DNA of 64,000 bases, from assembly GCF_003030345.1 (NCBI RefSeq), contig NZ_CP028158.1, forward strand, positions 2,604,001 to 2,668,000. The letters run 5' to 3'. The translations under genes were made by a program, and so were the position numbers. The notes under the pieces were generated by a model that did no database searches, had not been told where the DNA came from, and saw only the letters and a program-made list of their open reading frames with translations. The DNA comes from Plantactinospora sp. BC1. GTDB lineage: Bacteria; Actinomycetota; Actinomycetes; Mycobacteriales; Micromonosporaceae. Shown piece after piece: positions 41,190 to 49,294 of the stretch. Each line of letters starts with the position of its first letter. The first letter of the stretch is position 1.

Positions 41190-42278
41190 TCAGGCCGGGG
41201 TCTGCGCCGAGGTGGGCGTCGAGCGGTACCGCACGTGCCGCAGCCAGTTCGCGAAGCCGAGCCGGGTGTAGAGGGCCATCGCCCCGGTGTTGGACTCGTC
41301 GACGTAGAGCATCACCCGGGTCAGCCCCCGGTCGCGCAGGTGGTGCAGGCCGGCCAGGGTGAGCGCCCGGCCCAGCCCGAGCCCGTGACTGTCCGGGTCG
41401 ACGCCGAGCACGTAGACCTCGCCGATCGGCGCGCCGCCCGCCGGCTGGTCGCCCCGCGCCGTCGCGCCGTGCGCCTCAGCCCGGCCGTGCGCCTCAGCCT
41501 GCCCGTGCGCCTCCGCCTGGCCGTGCGCCTCCGCCTGGCCGTGCGCCTCAGCCTGGCCGTGTGCCTCCGTCCGGCCGTGCACCTTCGTCCAGTGGAAGCC
41601 GAGCAGCCGTCCCGACGACTCCTCGACGGCGAGCAGGAAGCCGGCCGGGTCGAACCACGGCTCGGCGAGCCGCAGCCGCAGCTCGGCCAGGTCCCAGCGG
41701 CCCTGCTCGGGGTGGCTGGCGAAGGCCCGCCGGTTGACCTCCAGCCACGCCTCGTCGTCGCTGCCGGGCCGGAACGCGCGCAGCGAGACCCCGTCCGGCA
41801 GTTGGGGCTCGGGCAGCGGGTCCCGCAGCGAACGGCGCAGTTGCCAGAGCACCCGGGAACGGTGCAGCCCCAGGTCGAGGGCGAGCGCGGCGGCCGACGG
41901 ATGGTCGCTGTGCGCCCAGACCAGCAGCGCGCCGGTTTCGGGTACGCCCGCCAGCGCCGTCGAGACCAGCGCCCGGCCGAGTCCCCGGCGACGCCACATC
42001 GGGTGTACGACGAGTTCGGCGGCGACCTCGGCCGCCCCGTCCGGCGCCTCCAGGTTCGCGTACCCGACCACCGCCCCGGCGGGTTCCCGGACGACGAGGT
42101 GGGTGGCGGTGCCTTCCCCGGCGGCCTGCCGGAGCCGCAGCGTCACGTGTTCGGAGAGCGGGTCGGCACCGTCGGCGGCCCCCGCGACGCCGGCCAGTGC
42201 CAGTATCGCCGCGACATCGTCCGGCGCGAGCCGGTCGAGCCGGGTCACCCGGGGGTCCGCCGCCTGCTCCATGGTCAT
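41190..42278 (-). CDS. mshD: Mycothiol synthase MshD
   Basis: A 362-residue two-domain GNAT enzyme that acetylates Cys-GlcN-Ins, the last step of mycothiol synthesis. N-terminal domain: ELVVHPMWRRRGLGRALV. C-terminal domain: EVYVLGVDPDSHGLGLGRAL, VMLYVDESNTGAMALYTRLGF and WLRHVRYRS at the end, all MshD hallmarks. An insertion of about 45 residues made of AEAHGQ repeats interrupts the C-terminal domain just after LLGFHWTKVHG. ATG 42278 is chosen because TACGGT stands exactly six bases upstream, so the mRNA is probably leaderless. Confidence 0.95.
   Translation of the reverse strand: MTMEQAADPRVTRLDRLAPDDVAAILALAGVAGAADGADPLSEHVTLRLRQAAGEGTATHLVVREPAGAVVGYANLEAPDGAAEVAAELVVHPMWRRRGLGRALVSTALAGVPETGALLVWAHSDHPSAAALALDLGLHRSRVLWQLRRSLRDPLPEPQLPDGVSLRAFRPGSDDEAWLEVNRRAFASHPEQGRWDLAELRLRLAEPWFDPAGFLLAVEESSGRLLGFHWTKVHGRTEAHGQAEAHGQAEAHGQAEAHGQAEAHGRAEAHGATARGDQPAGGAPIGEVYVLGVDPDSHGLGLGRALTLAGLHHLRDRGLTRVMLYVDESNTGAMALYTRLGFANWLRHVRYRSTPTSAQTPA
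41469..41576. repeat. 18-bp tandem repeat inside mshD
   Basis: Six copies of an 18-base unit, plus-strand consensus GTGCGCCTCMGCCTGGCC, encoding six-residue AEAHGQ/R repeats in MshD. The frame is kept whatever the copy number. Confidence 0.95.
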
Positions 42279-42284
42279 CTTGTC

Positions 42285-42290
42285 ACCGTA
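42285..42290 (-). promoter_or_regulatory. -10 element of mshD (leaderless)
   Basis: TACGGT on the minus strand, six bases before ATG 42278. Confidence 0.55.
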
Positions 42291-42324
42291 GCCTCCCGCC
42301 CCGGTGCGGCCGCCGGCCGGACGA

Positions 42325-43419
42325 TCAGGACCGCACCGGCTGCCCGGCCGACGGGGTACCGGCCGCGGGTCGTCCGGCCGGGGGCGTCGCGCCACCCGCC
42401 CGACCCTGCGGCGGCTCACCGGGCGAGGGCGTGCCGGCGGACGGCGTACCGGCCGACGGTGGGCCGCTCGGCAGCGCCGCCAGGGCGTACCTCCGGGCGA
42501 GGTCGGGCAGCAGCCAGCGGAGCGCGACCAGGGTGCCCTGCCGGTTGCCGCCCGCGTCGTGCAGCAGCACGATCGCCCCGGGGCGGACGCCGGCACTCAC
42601 CCGCGCCGCGATGGCCCCGGCGCCGGGGCGGGTCCAGTCCTGCGGGTCCACCGCCCAGTGCAGGGAGGTCATCTCCAACTGCCGGGCCACCGCGACCACT
42701 GAGGCGGTCCAGGCCCCGCCGGGCTGCCGGAAATAGTCGATCCGCGCGTCGGGTACGGCGGCCCGGATCGCCTCGTTGGTGCGGACCAGGTCGGCCCGGA
42801 TGCTGGCGCTGGGCCGGCTGCCCAATCCGATGTCGTGCCGCCAGGAGTGGTTGCAGAGGGTGTGTCCCTCCGCCACGATCGCCCGGACCAGTTCCGGATG
42901 TGCCTGGGCGTTCTCGCCGACCAGGCAGAAGGTCGCCTTGACGTGGTAGTCGGCCAGCGCCGCCAGGATCTGCGGGGTGTACCGGGGATCGGGGCCGTCG
43001 TCGAAGGTCAGCGCCACGTAGCTGGCGCCGGTGCTGATCCGGGCGCCGTGCGGCCCGTCCTGCTCGGCTGGCAGCCTCGGCGGCTCGTGCGCCCGGGTTC
43101 GGTCCGGATCGGCGGGTTGCGCAGCGCCGCTGGGCGGGACGGTGGCGGACGGTGCCGGCAGCGCCGGGTCCGCCGGCCGGTTGGTCGGCCCGCCGGTCTG
43201 CCCCGGGTCGGCCCGTCCCTCGGCGGGTCCGCCGGCCCGGTCCGCGGAGTGCTGGTCGGTCGCCCCGTCGGCCTGGTGCTGGGCGCGGCTCTCCGGCCGG
43301 GCCGCCAGTGGCCCGCCGGGCCGGCCGAGGGTGTGGCCGAGCGCGTACGCGCCGCCGAGCACGGTGACGGCGACCAGCGTCGCGATCGTGAGCATCCGGG
43401 TACGGGACATCGTCGGCAT
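42325..43419 (-). CDS. Polysaccharide deacetylase (NodB) family protein
   Basis: A 364-residue exported enzyme. An N-terminal signal anchor (MLTIATLVAVTVLGGAYALG) is followed by a disordered Pro/Ala/Asp-rich linker of about 85 residues, the NodB domain (about 130-315), and a Pro/Gly/Ala-rich tail. Catalytic motifs are intact: TFDDGPDP with the metal-binding and base aspartates, HSWRHD with two metal histidines, FRQPGG, DPQDW and VLLHDAGG. It probably de-N-acetylates cell wall glycan. The start could be either of two methionines at 43419 or 43410; no ribosome binding site is clear. Confidence 0.92.
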   Translation of the reverse strand: MPTMSRTRMLTIATLVAVTVLGGAYALGHTLGRPGGPLAARPESRAQHQADGATDQHSADRAGGPAEGRADPGQTGGPTNRPADPALPAPSATVPPSGAAQPADPDRTRAHEPPRLPAEQDGPHGARISTGASYVALTFDDGPDPRYTPQILAALADYHVKATFCLVGENAQAHPELVRAIVAEGHTLCNHSWRHDIGLGSRPSASIRADLVRTNEAIRAAVPDARIDYFRQPGGAWTASVVAVARQLEMTSLHWAVDPQDWTRPGAGAIAARVSAGVRPGAIVLLHDAGGNRQGTLVALRWLLPDLARRYALAALPSGPPSAGTPSAGTPSPGEPPQGRAGGATPPAGRPAAGTPSAGQPVRS

Positions 43420-43587
43420 CAGCGGTGCACCCCGGGGGCATCGGCCCGTACCGTCCTGAAACCCACCGTGAAAACCGCTGGTGTCACCTCTGCCTCCTCC
43501 GGACGCTCCCGGTCAAGGCTACGTACGTATTGCCCGAATCATCATGCTTTCTCGCATCTGCTGCGAACTGTCCCAGGCCGGTACGCC

Positions 43588-43620
43588 GGAAGGCCACCCG
43601 GCCGTACCGGATGGCCTTCC
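43588..43620 (-). terminator. glnR terminator hairpin
   Basis: GGAAGGCCA (43588-43596) and TGGCCTTCC (43612-43620) form a 9-bp stem with an inner CCGG/CCGG pairing, 30 bases after the glnR stop. Confidence 0.75.
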
Positions 43621-43649
43621 TGCTGGAACTGTGCGTCGGTGGGATCGGC

Positions 43650-44363
43650 TCAGACGGGCAGCGGCACGCTCTCCGACTCGGGCAGCGGGCGGGACGGCGG
43701 GGTGACGAACTTGTAGCCCACCTGCCGGACGGTGCCGATCATCGACTCGTACTCCGAGCCGAGCTTGGCCCGCAGCCGGCGTACGTGCACGTCGACCGTG
43801 CGGGTACCGCCGAAGTAGTCGTAGCCCCAGACCTCGCGGAGCAGCTGGTCGCGGGTGAAGACCCGACCCGGGTGCTGGGCGAGGAACTTGAGCAGCTCGA
43901 ACTCCTTGTAGGTCAGGTCGAGCGGCCGGCCCTTGAGCTTGGCGGCGTAGGTGTCGGGGTCGATGGTCAGCTCGCCGGCCCGGATCAGCCCGCCGGCCGC
44001 CGCGGTCGCGTTGCTGAGCCGGCCGACCGCCAGCCGCAGCCGGGCCTCCACCTCAGCCGGACCGGCGCTGGCCAGGATCACGTCGTCGACGCCCCAGTCC
44101 GCGTTCAGGGCGATCAGCCCGGCCTCGGTCACCACCGCGACCAGCGGCACGCCGAGCCCGGTGGCGTGCAGCATCCGGCAGGTGGCCCGGGCCTCGCTCA
44201 GCTCGGAGCGGGCGTCGACGAGCACGGCGTCCGGGCTGGGCCCGGAGACGAGGGTGCGGACATCGCGCGGAGCGGTACGCACCGAGTGGGGGAGCAGGTC
44301 GAGAGCCGGCAGCACAACGGATGGTTCGCCTGCGCGCGCGGTCACCAGCAGCAGGATCTCCAC
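43650..44363 (-). CDS. glnR: Nitrogen regulator GlnR (OmpR family, atypical)
   Basis: A 237-residue OmpR-type response regulator closely resembling actinobacterial GlnR. The receiver domain (1-120) starts MEILLLVT and keeps [23 protein letters not shown] and [22 protein letters not shown], as in GlnR, which works without a cognate kinase. The winged helix has [40 protein letters not shown] and [11 protein letters not shown]. It controls glnA, amt, nir and other nitrogen genes. GTG 44363 has GGAGGTGAT upstream. Nearby mshD and pst genes repeat an order also seen in Streptomyces, which supports the call. Confidence 0.88.
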   Translation of the reverse strand: MEILLLVTARAGEPSVVLPALDLLPHSVRTAPRDVRTLVSGPSPDAVLVDARSELSEARATCRMLHATGLGVPLVAVVTEAGLIALNADWGVDDVILASAGPAEVEARLRLAVGRLSNATAAAGGLIRAGELTIDPDTYAAKLKGRPLDLTYKEFELLKFLAQHPGRVFTRDQLLREVWGYDYFGGTRTVDVHVRRLRAKLGSEYESMIGTVRQVGYKFVTPPSRPLPESESVPLPV

Positions 44364-44620
44364 ACATCACCTCCGTCCCGGCGGCACGCAGGGCGCCGCG
44401 CGGTGGCCAGCGGCACTCGGGCGGGGGATCCGGGACCGCTGGAGACTGGGGTCGTCCCGGCGTCACTGACGGGTAGGTAAGGCTCAACCTTATCGGAACT
44501 TCCGCCGGACGCTCTCACACGTTCGGTTCATCGGTTGTGTGATCGGTCATTACAGGCAGGTTTCCGATCGTGCCACCGGTTCGGGGAAGCCGGGCCCGGC
44601 GCGTCGGGCGGTCGGTCTGG

Positions 44621-44626
44621 CACGAT
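44621..44626 (+). promoter_or_regulatory. -10-like element of the membrane protein gene
   Basis: CACGAT, six bases before GTG 44633; first base differs from TANNNT. Confidence 0.35.
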
Positions 44627-44632
44627 CGGGGC

Positions 44633-45670
44633 GTGTACCCCTCGACGCCACCGGAGACCGGCCGCGACTCCTGGCCGGAGAACCGCCCCGGCCCGGCCGG
44701 CCCGCACCGCGCCCCGGACCCGCGCGGCCGCCCCGCCGGCCCGGACCCCCGCACCTCCTTCGACGGCCCGCGCCCGGCCGACGCCGCCCGACCGCCGGGC
44801 GGCGAGGCGGACCCCGAGGACCTCGACGCCGAGGAGGAGCTGCCGCCGGTACCGATCCGCCGGCTGCTGTCGGTGGCGATCGCCGGCTTCGCCGGACTGC
44901 TCGGCGTCGGCCTGATCTTCGGGGCCCAGACGGCCGGTCCGGGCGCCCGGCTGCCGTTCGCCGTGGTCGTCTTCGGGGTGCAGCTGCTCTTCGTCCTCGC
45001 CTGGACCATGGCGATGCGCCCGCCCGCCCTGCTGCTGGTCGGCGGCGTCGCGGTCGCGGTCGCGGCCGCCGCCGACGCGGCCGCCGTGCTGCCGCAGATC
45101 GCCGCGCTCGCCCCCCTCGGGTACGTGGCCGCGGGCGGCTTCCTCGTCGGGGTGCTCGGGCAGCTCGTCCGCCGGGCCGACCGGGCCCGGGTGACCGAGT
45201 CGCTCGGCGCCACCCTCTTCATCGTGGTCGGCGTGGTCGCCTTCGGCACGCTGATCGTGCTCAGCCGGATCCCGAAGGGTACCCAGGCGATCCTCGTCTG
45301 CCTGACCGCCGCGGCGGTGGCGCTGGCCGTCGCCCGGGTGACCGACGCGGTGCTGCCCTGGCCGCGCCTGGCCCCGCAGGTGCCGCGCGGTGCCGCCGGC
45401 GTGGTGATCGGGGCGATGCTCGGCACCCTCGCCGCCGGCATCCTCGGCAGCTACCTGGTCGCGTTCACCCCGACCAGTGGTGCCCTGGTCGGACTGGTCG
45501 CCGCCGCCGCGGCGGTGCTGGCCGACCTCGGGGTCGGCTACGCCGAGGCGGGCCGGCTGATGGCCGGGGAACCGCCGACGATGTGGGTCGCCCGGCACAT
45601 GCAGGGCCCGCTCGGCGGCTTCGCGCTGGCCGCACCGGCCGCGTACGCGATGAGCGTCTTCTTCCTCTGA
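44633..45670 (+). CDS. Conserved polytopic membrane protein, unknown function
   Basis: A 345-residue protein with an 80-residue Pro/Gly/Asp-rich cytoplasmic N-terminus ending in the acidic DLDAEEELPPVPIRRLL, followed by about eight hydrophobic segments. No catalytic motif is evident; MWVARHMQGPLGGFALAAPAAY precedes the last segment and the C-terminus ends SVFFL. I do not recognise a family beyond conserved actinobacterial membrane protein. GTG 44633 is chosen for the -10-like box six bases upstream. It is divergent from glnR. Confidence 0.8.
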   Translation: MYPSTPPETGRDSWPENRPGPAGPHRAPDPRGRPAGPDPRTSFDGPRPADAARPPGGEADPEDLDAEEELPPVPIRRLLSVAIAGFAGLLGVGLIFGAQTAGPGARLPFAVVVFGVQLLFVLAWTMAMRPPALLLVGGVAVAVAAAADAAAVLPQIAALAPLGYVAAGGFLVGVLGQLVRRADRARVTESLGATLFIVVGVVAFGTLIVLSRIPKGTQAILVCLTAAAVALAVARVTDAVLPWPRLAPQVPRGAAGVVIGAMLGTLAAGILGSYLVAFTPTSGALVGLVAAAAAVLADLGVGYAEAGRLMAGEPPTMWVARHMQGPLGGFALAAPAAYAMSVFFL

Positions 45671-45736
45671 ACACGGCCGAACCGGGCGGGGGAGAAGGCG
45701 CTTCCCGACACCCGGTACGGCGGTGTACCTCGACGG

Positions 45737-45765
45737 TTGGAGATGTGTCCGGTCGGGTAGATAGT
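45737..45765 (+). promoter_or_regulatory. Putative promoter of the LmeA-like gene
   Basis: TTGGAG (45737-45742), 17 bases, GATAGT (45760-45765), 54 bases before GTG 45819. Confidence 0.45.
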
Positions 45766-45818
45766 GGTCCCGACGACGGTGGTAGGCGGGTGCGACGGCA
45801 CCGGATCAGGGGGACGGC

Positions 45819-46631
45819 GTGGCGGACAGCTATCCGGCAGACGGCGGGACGTACGACGAACGGCCCCGTCGGCGCAGGGGGCGTCGGGCGCTCGTCATCC
45901 TGGTGATCCTGCTTCTGGTGCTGGCCGCGCTGCTGGTGGTGGCCGACCGGGTCGCCGCCGGAGTCGCCGAGCGGGTCGTCGCGGACCAGATCGACAAGGA
46001 GATATCCCGGAAGAACGTGCAGTCCTCGGCGCCCGAGGTGACGGTCGGCGGCTTCCCGTTCCTCACCCAGGTGCTGAACGGCCGGTACGACTCCGTCAAG
46101 GTGCTGCTCCGGGACGTACAGGGTCCGGTGGAGGGCAGCAACGCGACGGTGAAGGTGCCGGAGGTGACCGTCGACGCGCGGGACGTGACCGCCTCCCTCG
46201 ACACGCTCCGCTCCGGCCAGGGCGAGGTCACCGCCAAGACGGTCCGGGGCACCGGCACGGTGACCTACGACAGCGTGGTGGCGCTGATCGACCGGCCGGG
46301 AGTGCAACTGCGGGAGCAGGACGGCAAGCTCGGCGTGACCGCACCGGTCCAGGTGCCGATCATCAACCAGGAGCTGACGGTGCAGGGCATCGCGAACCTG
46401 ACCGTCGAGGGCGACGAGATCGTGATCGGCTTCGACCAGCTCACCTCGGCCGACCTGCCGAACAACCCGTTGATCAAGACCTTCGTCAGCAACTTCGCCC
46501 GGCAGCTCTCGGTCCGGGTGCCGCTGCCGCCGCTGCCGTTCGCGCTGCAACTGCACGAGGTACGGCCACTGCCGAACGGACTGGCCGTCACCGCCAGCGC
46601 CCGCGATGTCGCGCTGAGCGAGGTCAGCTGA
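45819..46631 (+). CDS. LmeA-like phospholipid-binding protein (DUF2993)
   Basis: A 270-residue protein with a short polar arginine-rich N-terminus, one transmembrane helix (ALVILVILLLVLAALLVVAD) and an extracytoplasmic DUF2993 domain (about residues 55-268). Conserved parts are VTVGGFPFLTQVLNGRYDSV and the final LPPLPFALQLHEVRPLPNGL. In mycobacteria, LmeA binds phospholipid and supports mannan elongation in lipomannan; here a cell-envelope lipid role is inferred. GTG 45819 follows a GGGGGA ribosome binding site. Confidence 0.9.
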   Translation: MADSYPADGGTYDERPRRRRGRRALVILVILLLVLAALLVVADRVAAGVAERVVADQIDKEISRKNVQSSAPEVTVGGFPFLTQVLNGRYDSVKVLLRDVQGPVEGSNATVKVPEVTVDARDVTASLDTLRSGQGEVTAKTVRGTGTVTYDSVVALIDRPGVQLREQDGKLGVTAPVQVPIINQELTVQGIANLTVEGDEIVIGFDQLTSADLPNNPLIKTFVSNFARQLSVRVPLPPLPFALQLHEVRPLPNGLAVTASARDVALSEVS

Positions 46632-46719
46632 TCAGAGCGGTCGGACCCGGCCCGGTGTCGATCCCGGATCGTGGTTGGTCCTGGGTGACGGGTCGGTAGC
46701 GCTGATAGGCTCCGTGGTC

Positions 46720-46797
46720 ATGGGGACGCTCCTCACCAAACGGCGCGCGGTCGACCTGTGCCGCGTGGCCACCTGCCTGTGTCGCCCCGTCATCTGA
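46720..46797 (+). CDS. Cysteine-rich leader peptide of the sulfurtransferase operon
   Basis: A 25-residue ORF: MGTLLTKRRAVDL, then CRVATCLCRP and VI. It matches the actinobacterial putative leader peptides with a conserved LCRV-A-x-LCR core found upstream of sulfur assimilation genes. Three cysteine codons (residues 14, 19, 21) lie close together near the end, so ribosome stalling under cysteine shortage could change folding downstream; the CCCGTC...GACGG hairpin overlaps its stop codon. TAGGCT (46706-46711) is eight bases before the ATG, suggesting a leaderless message. The structural gene starts 172 bases later. Confidence 0.8.
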   Translation: MGTLLTKRRAVDLCRVATCLCRPVI

Positions 46798-46969
46798 CGG
46801 CGGGGCTGTTCTGCGTACCCTCTGAGTCCTTCCCTCACGCCCGGCAGCGGCGCCGTCGCACGTACCCGTGATCCGTCCTATCAATGGGTCCCGCGCGTGA
46901 CATGCGACAACAACATCGGTCGACCTCCACGCGCAGGCTCACACACAATCCTCACCAAGGAGTGATCTG

Positions 46970-47818
46970 ATGAGTCGCGACACCGCACTCGTCTCGGCCG
47001 ACTGGGCCGAGAAGAACCTCGACGCTCCCGGCGTGGTCTTCGTCGAGGTCGACGAGGACACCACCGCGTACGACGGTGGGCACATCGCCGGTGCGATCAA
47101 GCTGGACTGGAAGACCGACCTCCAGGACCCGGTACGCCGGGACTTCGTCAACAAGGAGCAGTTCGAGGCGCTGCTCTCCGAGCGCGGCATCTCCAACGAC
47201 GACACCGTGGTGCTCTACGGCGGCAACAACAACTGGTTCGCCGCCTACGCGTACTGGTACTTCAAGCTCTACGGCCACCGCGACGTGAAGCTGCTCGACG
47301 GCGGCCGCAAGAAGTGGGAGCTGGACGCCCGCCCGCTCGTCACCGACCCGGTCTCCCGCCCGGCGACGCAATACACCGCGCAGGAGCCGGACCTGTCGAT
47401 CCGGGCCTTCCGCGACGAGACGGTCGCCGCGATCGGCGTCAAGAACCTGGTCGACGTCCGCTCCCCCGACGAGTACGCCGGCCGGCTGCTCGCCCCGGCG
47501 CACCTGCCGCAGGAGCAGGCGCAGCGGGGTGGGCACATCCCGACCGCGCTCAGCGTGCCGTGGTCGAAGGCGGCCAACGAGGACGGCACCTTCAAGTCCG
47601 ACGACGAGCTGCGCCGGATCTACGGCGAGGCGGGGCTCGACGGCAGCAAGGACACCATCGCCTACTGCCGGATCGGCGAGCGTTCCTCGCACACCTGGTT
47701 CGTGCTCAAGGAGCTGCTCGGGCACCAGAACGTGAAGAACTACGACGGATCCTGGACCGAGTACGGCTCGCTGGTCGGCGTGCCGGTGGCGCTCGGCGAC
47801 GAGCCGGGGGAGGCGTGA
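46970..47818 (+). CDS. Thiosulfate sulfurtransferase (SseA/CysA type)
   Basis: A 282-residue two-domain rhodanese. The N-terminal domain (1-135) is inactive-like and the C-terminal domain carries the persulfide cysteine in IAYCRIGERSSHTWFVL. CDC25-like landmarks DVRSPDEYAGR and GGHIPTALSVPW are in place. It moves sulfane sulfur from thiosulfate to an acceptor. AGGAG lies eight bases before ATG 46970. It is coupled by GTGA to the SseC gene, as in mycobacteria, and preceded by a cysteine leader peptide, pointing to control by sulfur supply. Confidence 0.95.
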   Translation: MSRDTALVSADWAEKNLDAPGVVFVEVDEDTTAYDGGHIAGAIKLDWKTDLQDPVRRDFVNKEQFEALLSERGISNDDTVVLYGGNNNWFAAYAYWYFKLYGHRDVKLLDGGRKKWELDARPLVTDPVSRPATQYTAQEPDLSIRAFRDETVAAIGVKNLVDVRSPDEYAGRLLAPAHLPQEQAQRGGHIPTALSVPWSKAANEDGTFKSDDELRRIYGEAGLDGSKDTIAYCRIGERSSHTWFVLKELLGHQNVKNYDGSWTEYGSLVGVPVALGDEPGEA

Positions 47819-48144
47819 GCACCATGACCGCTCCGATCGCCGCCGGTTGTGCGGCACCCGACCAGGCGGCTCCGCTGCCGGCGGGCCTGGACCTGGAGAA
47901 GGAAACCGTCATCACCGGGATCGTCAGCGCCGAGAGCGGCGAGGCGGTCCCCGGGGCGTACGTCCGGCTGCTCGACTCCACCGGTGAGTTCACCGCCGAG
48001 GTGGTCACCTCGCCGGCCGGGCAGTTCCGGTTCTTCGCCGCACCGGGCACCTGGACGCTGCGGGCGCTCTCCCGGCACGGCAACGGCGACCTCTCGGTCA
48101 CCGCCGGCCGGGGTGTCAACGAGGTGGCCGTCACGGTCGCCTGA
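47815..48144 (+). CDS. sseC: SseC family protein (DUF1416)
   Basis: A 109-residue protein with a carboxypeptidase-regulatory-like beta sandwich: DLEKETVITGIVSAESGEAV, GAYVRLLDSTGEFTAEVVTS and GQFRFFAAPGTWTLRALSRH. This is the DUF1416/SseC family found next to the sulfurtransferase gene in actinobacteria. Exact biochemical role unknown; it is thought to act with the sulfurtransferase. The GTG at 47815 overlaps the previous stop; ATG 47824 is an alternative start. Confidence 0.9.
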   Translation: MSTMTAPIAAGCAAPDQAAPLPAGLDLEKETVITGIVSAESGEAVPGAYVRLLDSTGEFTAEVVTSPAGQFRFFAAPGTWTLRALSRHGNGDLSVTAGRGVNEVAVTVA

Positions 48145-48160
48145 TCCGCCGCCGATTCCA

Positions 48161-48204
48161 CGACGGAGTCCCGCCGATCGCACCTGATCGGCGGGACTCC
48201 GTCG
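48161..48204 (+). terminator. sseA-sseC terminator
   Basis: A perfect 19-bp stem, CGACGGAGTCCCGCCGATC (48161-48179) with its complement at 48186-48204 and a six-base loop, followed by TTGT. Confidence 0.9.
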
Positions 48205-48261
48205 TTGTCCGCGCGGTTACCCGGGCAAGGCGCTGACGCAGCCGAGGGGACCCGACGCTGA

Positions 48262-48277
48262 TTGAGCGATCGCTCAA
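48262..48277. promoter_or_regulatory. Palindromic operator 1
   Basis: TTGAGCGATCGCTCAA, a perfect 16-bp palindrome that includes the -35 box. Same sequence as operator 2. Confidence 0.88.
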
Positions 48278-48290
48278 ACTCGGCTACCCT
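48262..48290 (+). promoter_or_regulatory. Promoter of the TetR-controlled operon
   Basis: TTGAGC (48262-48267), 17 bases, TACCCT (48285-48290); predicted start at about 48297, inside operator 2. Confidence 0.65.
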
Positions 48291-48295
48291 CACTT

Positions 48296-48311
48296 TTGAG
48301 CGATCGCTCAA
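48296..48311. promoter_or_regulatory. Palindromic operator 2
   Basis: Second exact copy of TTGAGCGATCGCTCAA, 34 bases downstream of the first, over the transcription start. The self-encoded TetR at 50559 is the natural candidate ligand. Confidence 0.88.
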
Positions 48312-48332
48312 AGCTGCGATGGGGGTGTCGAG

Positions 48333-49232
48333 ATGGACGAGCCGGAGCGACCGCCAGGTCGACGGAGCGGCGCGAACTGGATCCTGGCCGGACTGATCGC
48401 CGGAGGCGGCGCGATCGCCTTCGTGCTCACCGTGCGGACCGGGCGGGCCGACAGCGCCATGCTCTTCGTCGGACTGCCGGTGCTGCTCGCCGCGGCGCTG
48501 GCGCTGATGCCGCCGAAGACCACCCACGGCCGGGTCTTCGTGGTCACCACCATCGTGCTGCTGCTGGCCTCGGTGGCCCTACACGAGGGCGCCATCTGTG
48601 TGGTGCTCGCCGCCCCGTTGGTGTACGCGGTCGTGCACGGCAGCACCGCCCTGATCCGCTGGCTCCGCGAGTCGTCCTCGCGCGCCTACGCGGCGCTGGT
48701 GCTGCCGCTGCTGCTGCTCGGCGGGGTCGAGGGCAGCGCCGACGGGTTGCGGATCGCGCCGGACCAGTCGGTCGAGGTGGTCCGGACGGTCCCGGTCCCG
48801 GCCGATGAACTCGCCGGCCGGCTGACCGCCGGCCCACGCCCCAGCCCGGTCCGATCCATTCCACTGTGGATGCTCGGCGTGCCCGTGCCGCAGCATGTCC
48901 ACGGAAGCGGGCTGGGCCTCGGCGGCCGGTGGGCGTTCGGCTACCACGGCACCGCACACGGCCCCGGCGGTCAACTCGTGGCCGAGGTCGACTCGGTGGC
49001 GCCGGACCGGATCGGCTTCCGCTTCGTCGAGGACACCTCGATCACCGCCCGGTGGTTGACCTGGCAGCGGGCCGACCTGCACTGGCGTGCGGTCGACGCC
49101 GGACACACCGAGGTACGGGTCACCGTCGCGTACCGGCGGGGTCTCGATCCCTCCTGGTACTTCGGGCCCCTCCAGGACGCACTGGTGCACGAGGGCACCG
49201 GCCACCTGCTCGACATGCTCGACCTGCGATGA
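48333..49232 (+). CDS. Membrane protein with SRPBCC-like C-terminal domain
   Basis: A 299-residue protein: about four hydrophobic segments in residues 15-130, then an extramembrane domain (about 140-299) with the strand pattern of polyketide cyclase/START-like (SRPBCC) folds, for example DRIGFRFVEDTSITARWLTWQRADLHW and HTEVRVTVAYRRGLDPSWYFGPLQDAL. A hydrophobic ligand pocket is the family theme. First gene of an operon with a methyltransferase-like protein and TetR. ATG 48333 has GGGGGTG upstream. Its stop overlaps the next ATG as ATGA. Confidence 0.8.
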   Translation: MDEPERPPGRRSGANWILAGLIAGGGAIAFVLTVRTGRADSAMLFVGLPVLLAAALALMPPKTTHGRVFVVTTIVLLLASVALHEGAICVVLAAPLVYAVVHGSTALIRWLRESSSRAYAALVLPLLLLGGVEGSADGLRIAPDQSVEVVRTVPVPADELAGRLTAGPRPSPVRSIPLWMLGVPVPQHVHGSGLGLGGRWAFGYHGTAHGPGGQLVAEVDSVAPDRIGFRFVEDTSITARWLTWQRADLHWRAVDAGHTEVRVTVAYRRGLDPSWYFGPLQDALVHEGTGHLLDMLDLR

Positions 49233-49294
49233 CGACACCGGCAGCGGTGACAGCGGCGACGCCGTCGACTCCGGCACCGGCGGTGGCGGGATGA
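49229..49294 (+). CDS. Possible 21-residue coupling ORF
   Basis: ATG 49229 overlaps the previous stop as ATGA, and its own TGA overlaps the next gene's ATG 49291 as ATGA. It would encode MTTPAAVTAATPSTPAPAVAG, a featureless Ala/Thr/Pro peptide. Either a translated re-initiation relay between the two genes or chance. Confidence 0.22.
   Translation: MTTPAAVTAATPSTPAPAVAG

Noticed and set aside
44515..45598. Minus-strand frames rich in Arg/Gly/Asp opposite the membrane protein
   Set aside because: Shadows of the hydrophobic codons of the plus-strand gene.
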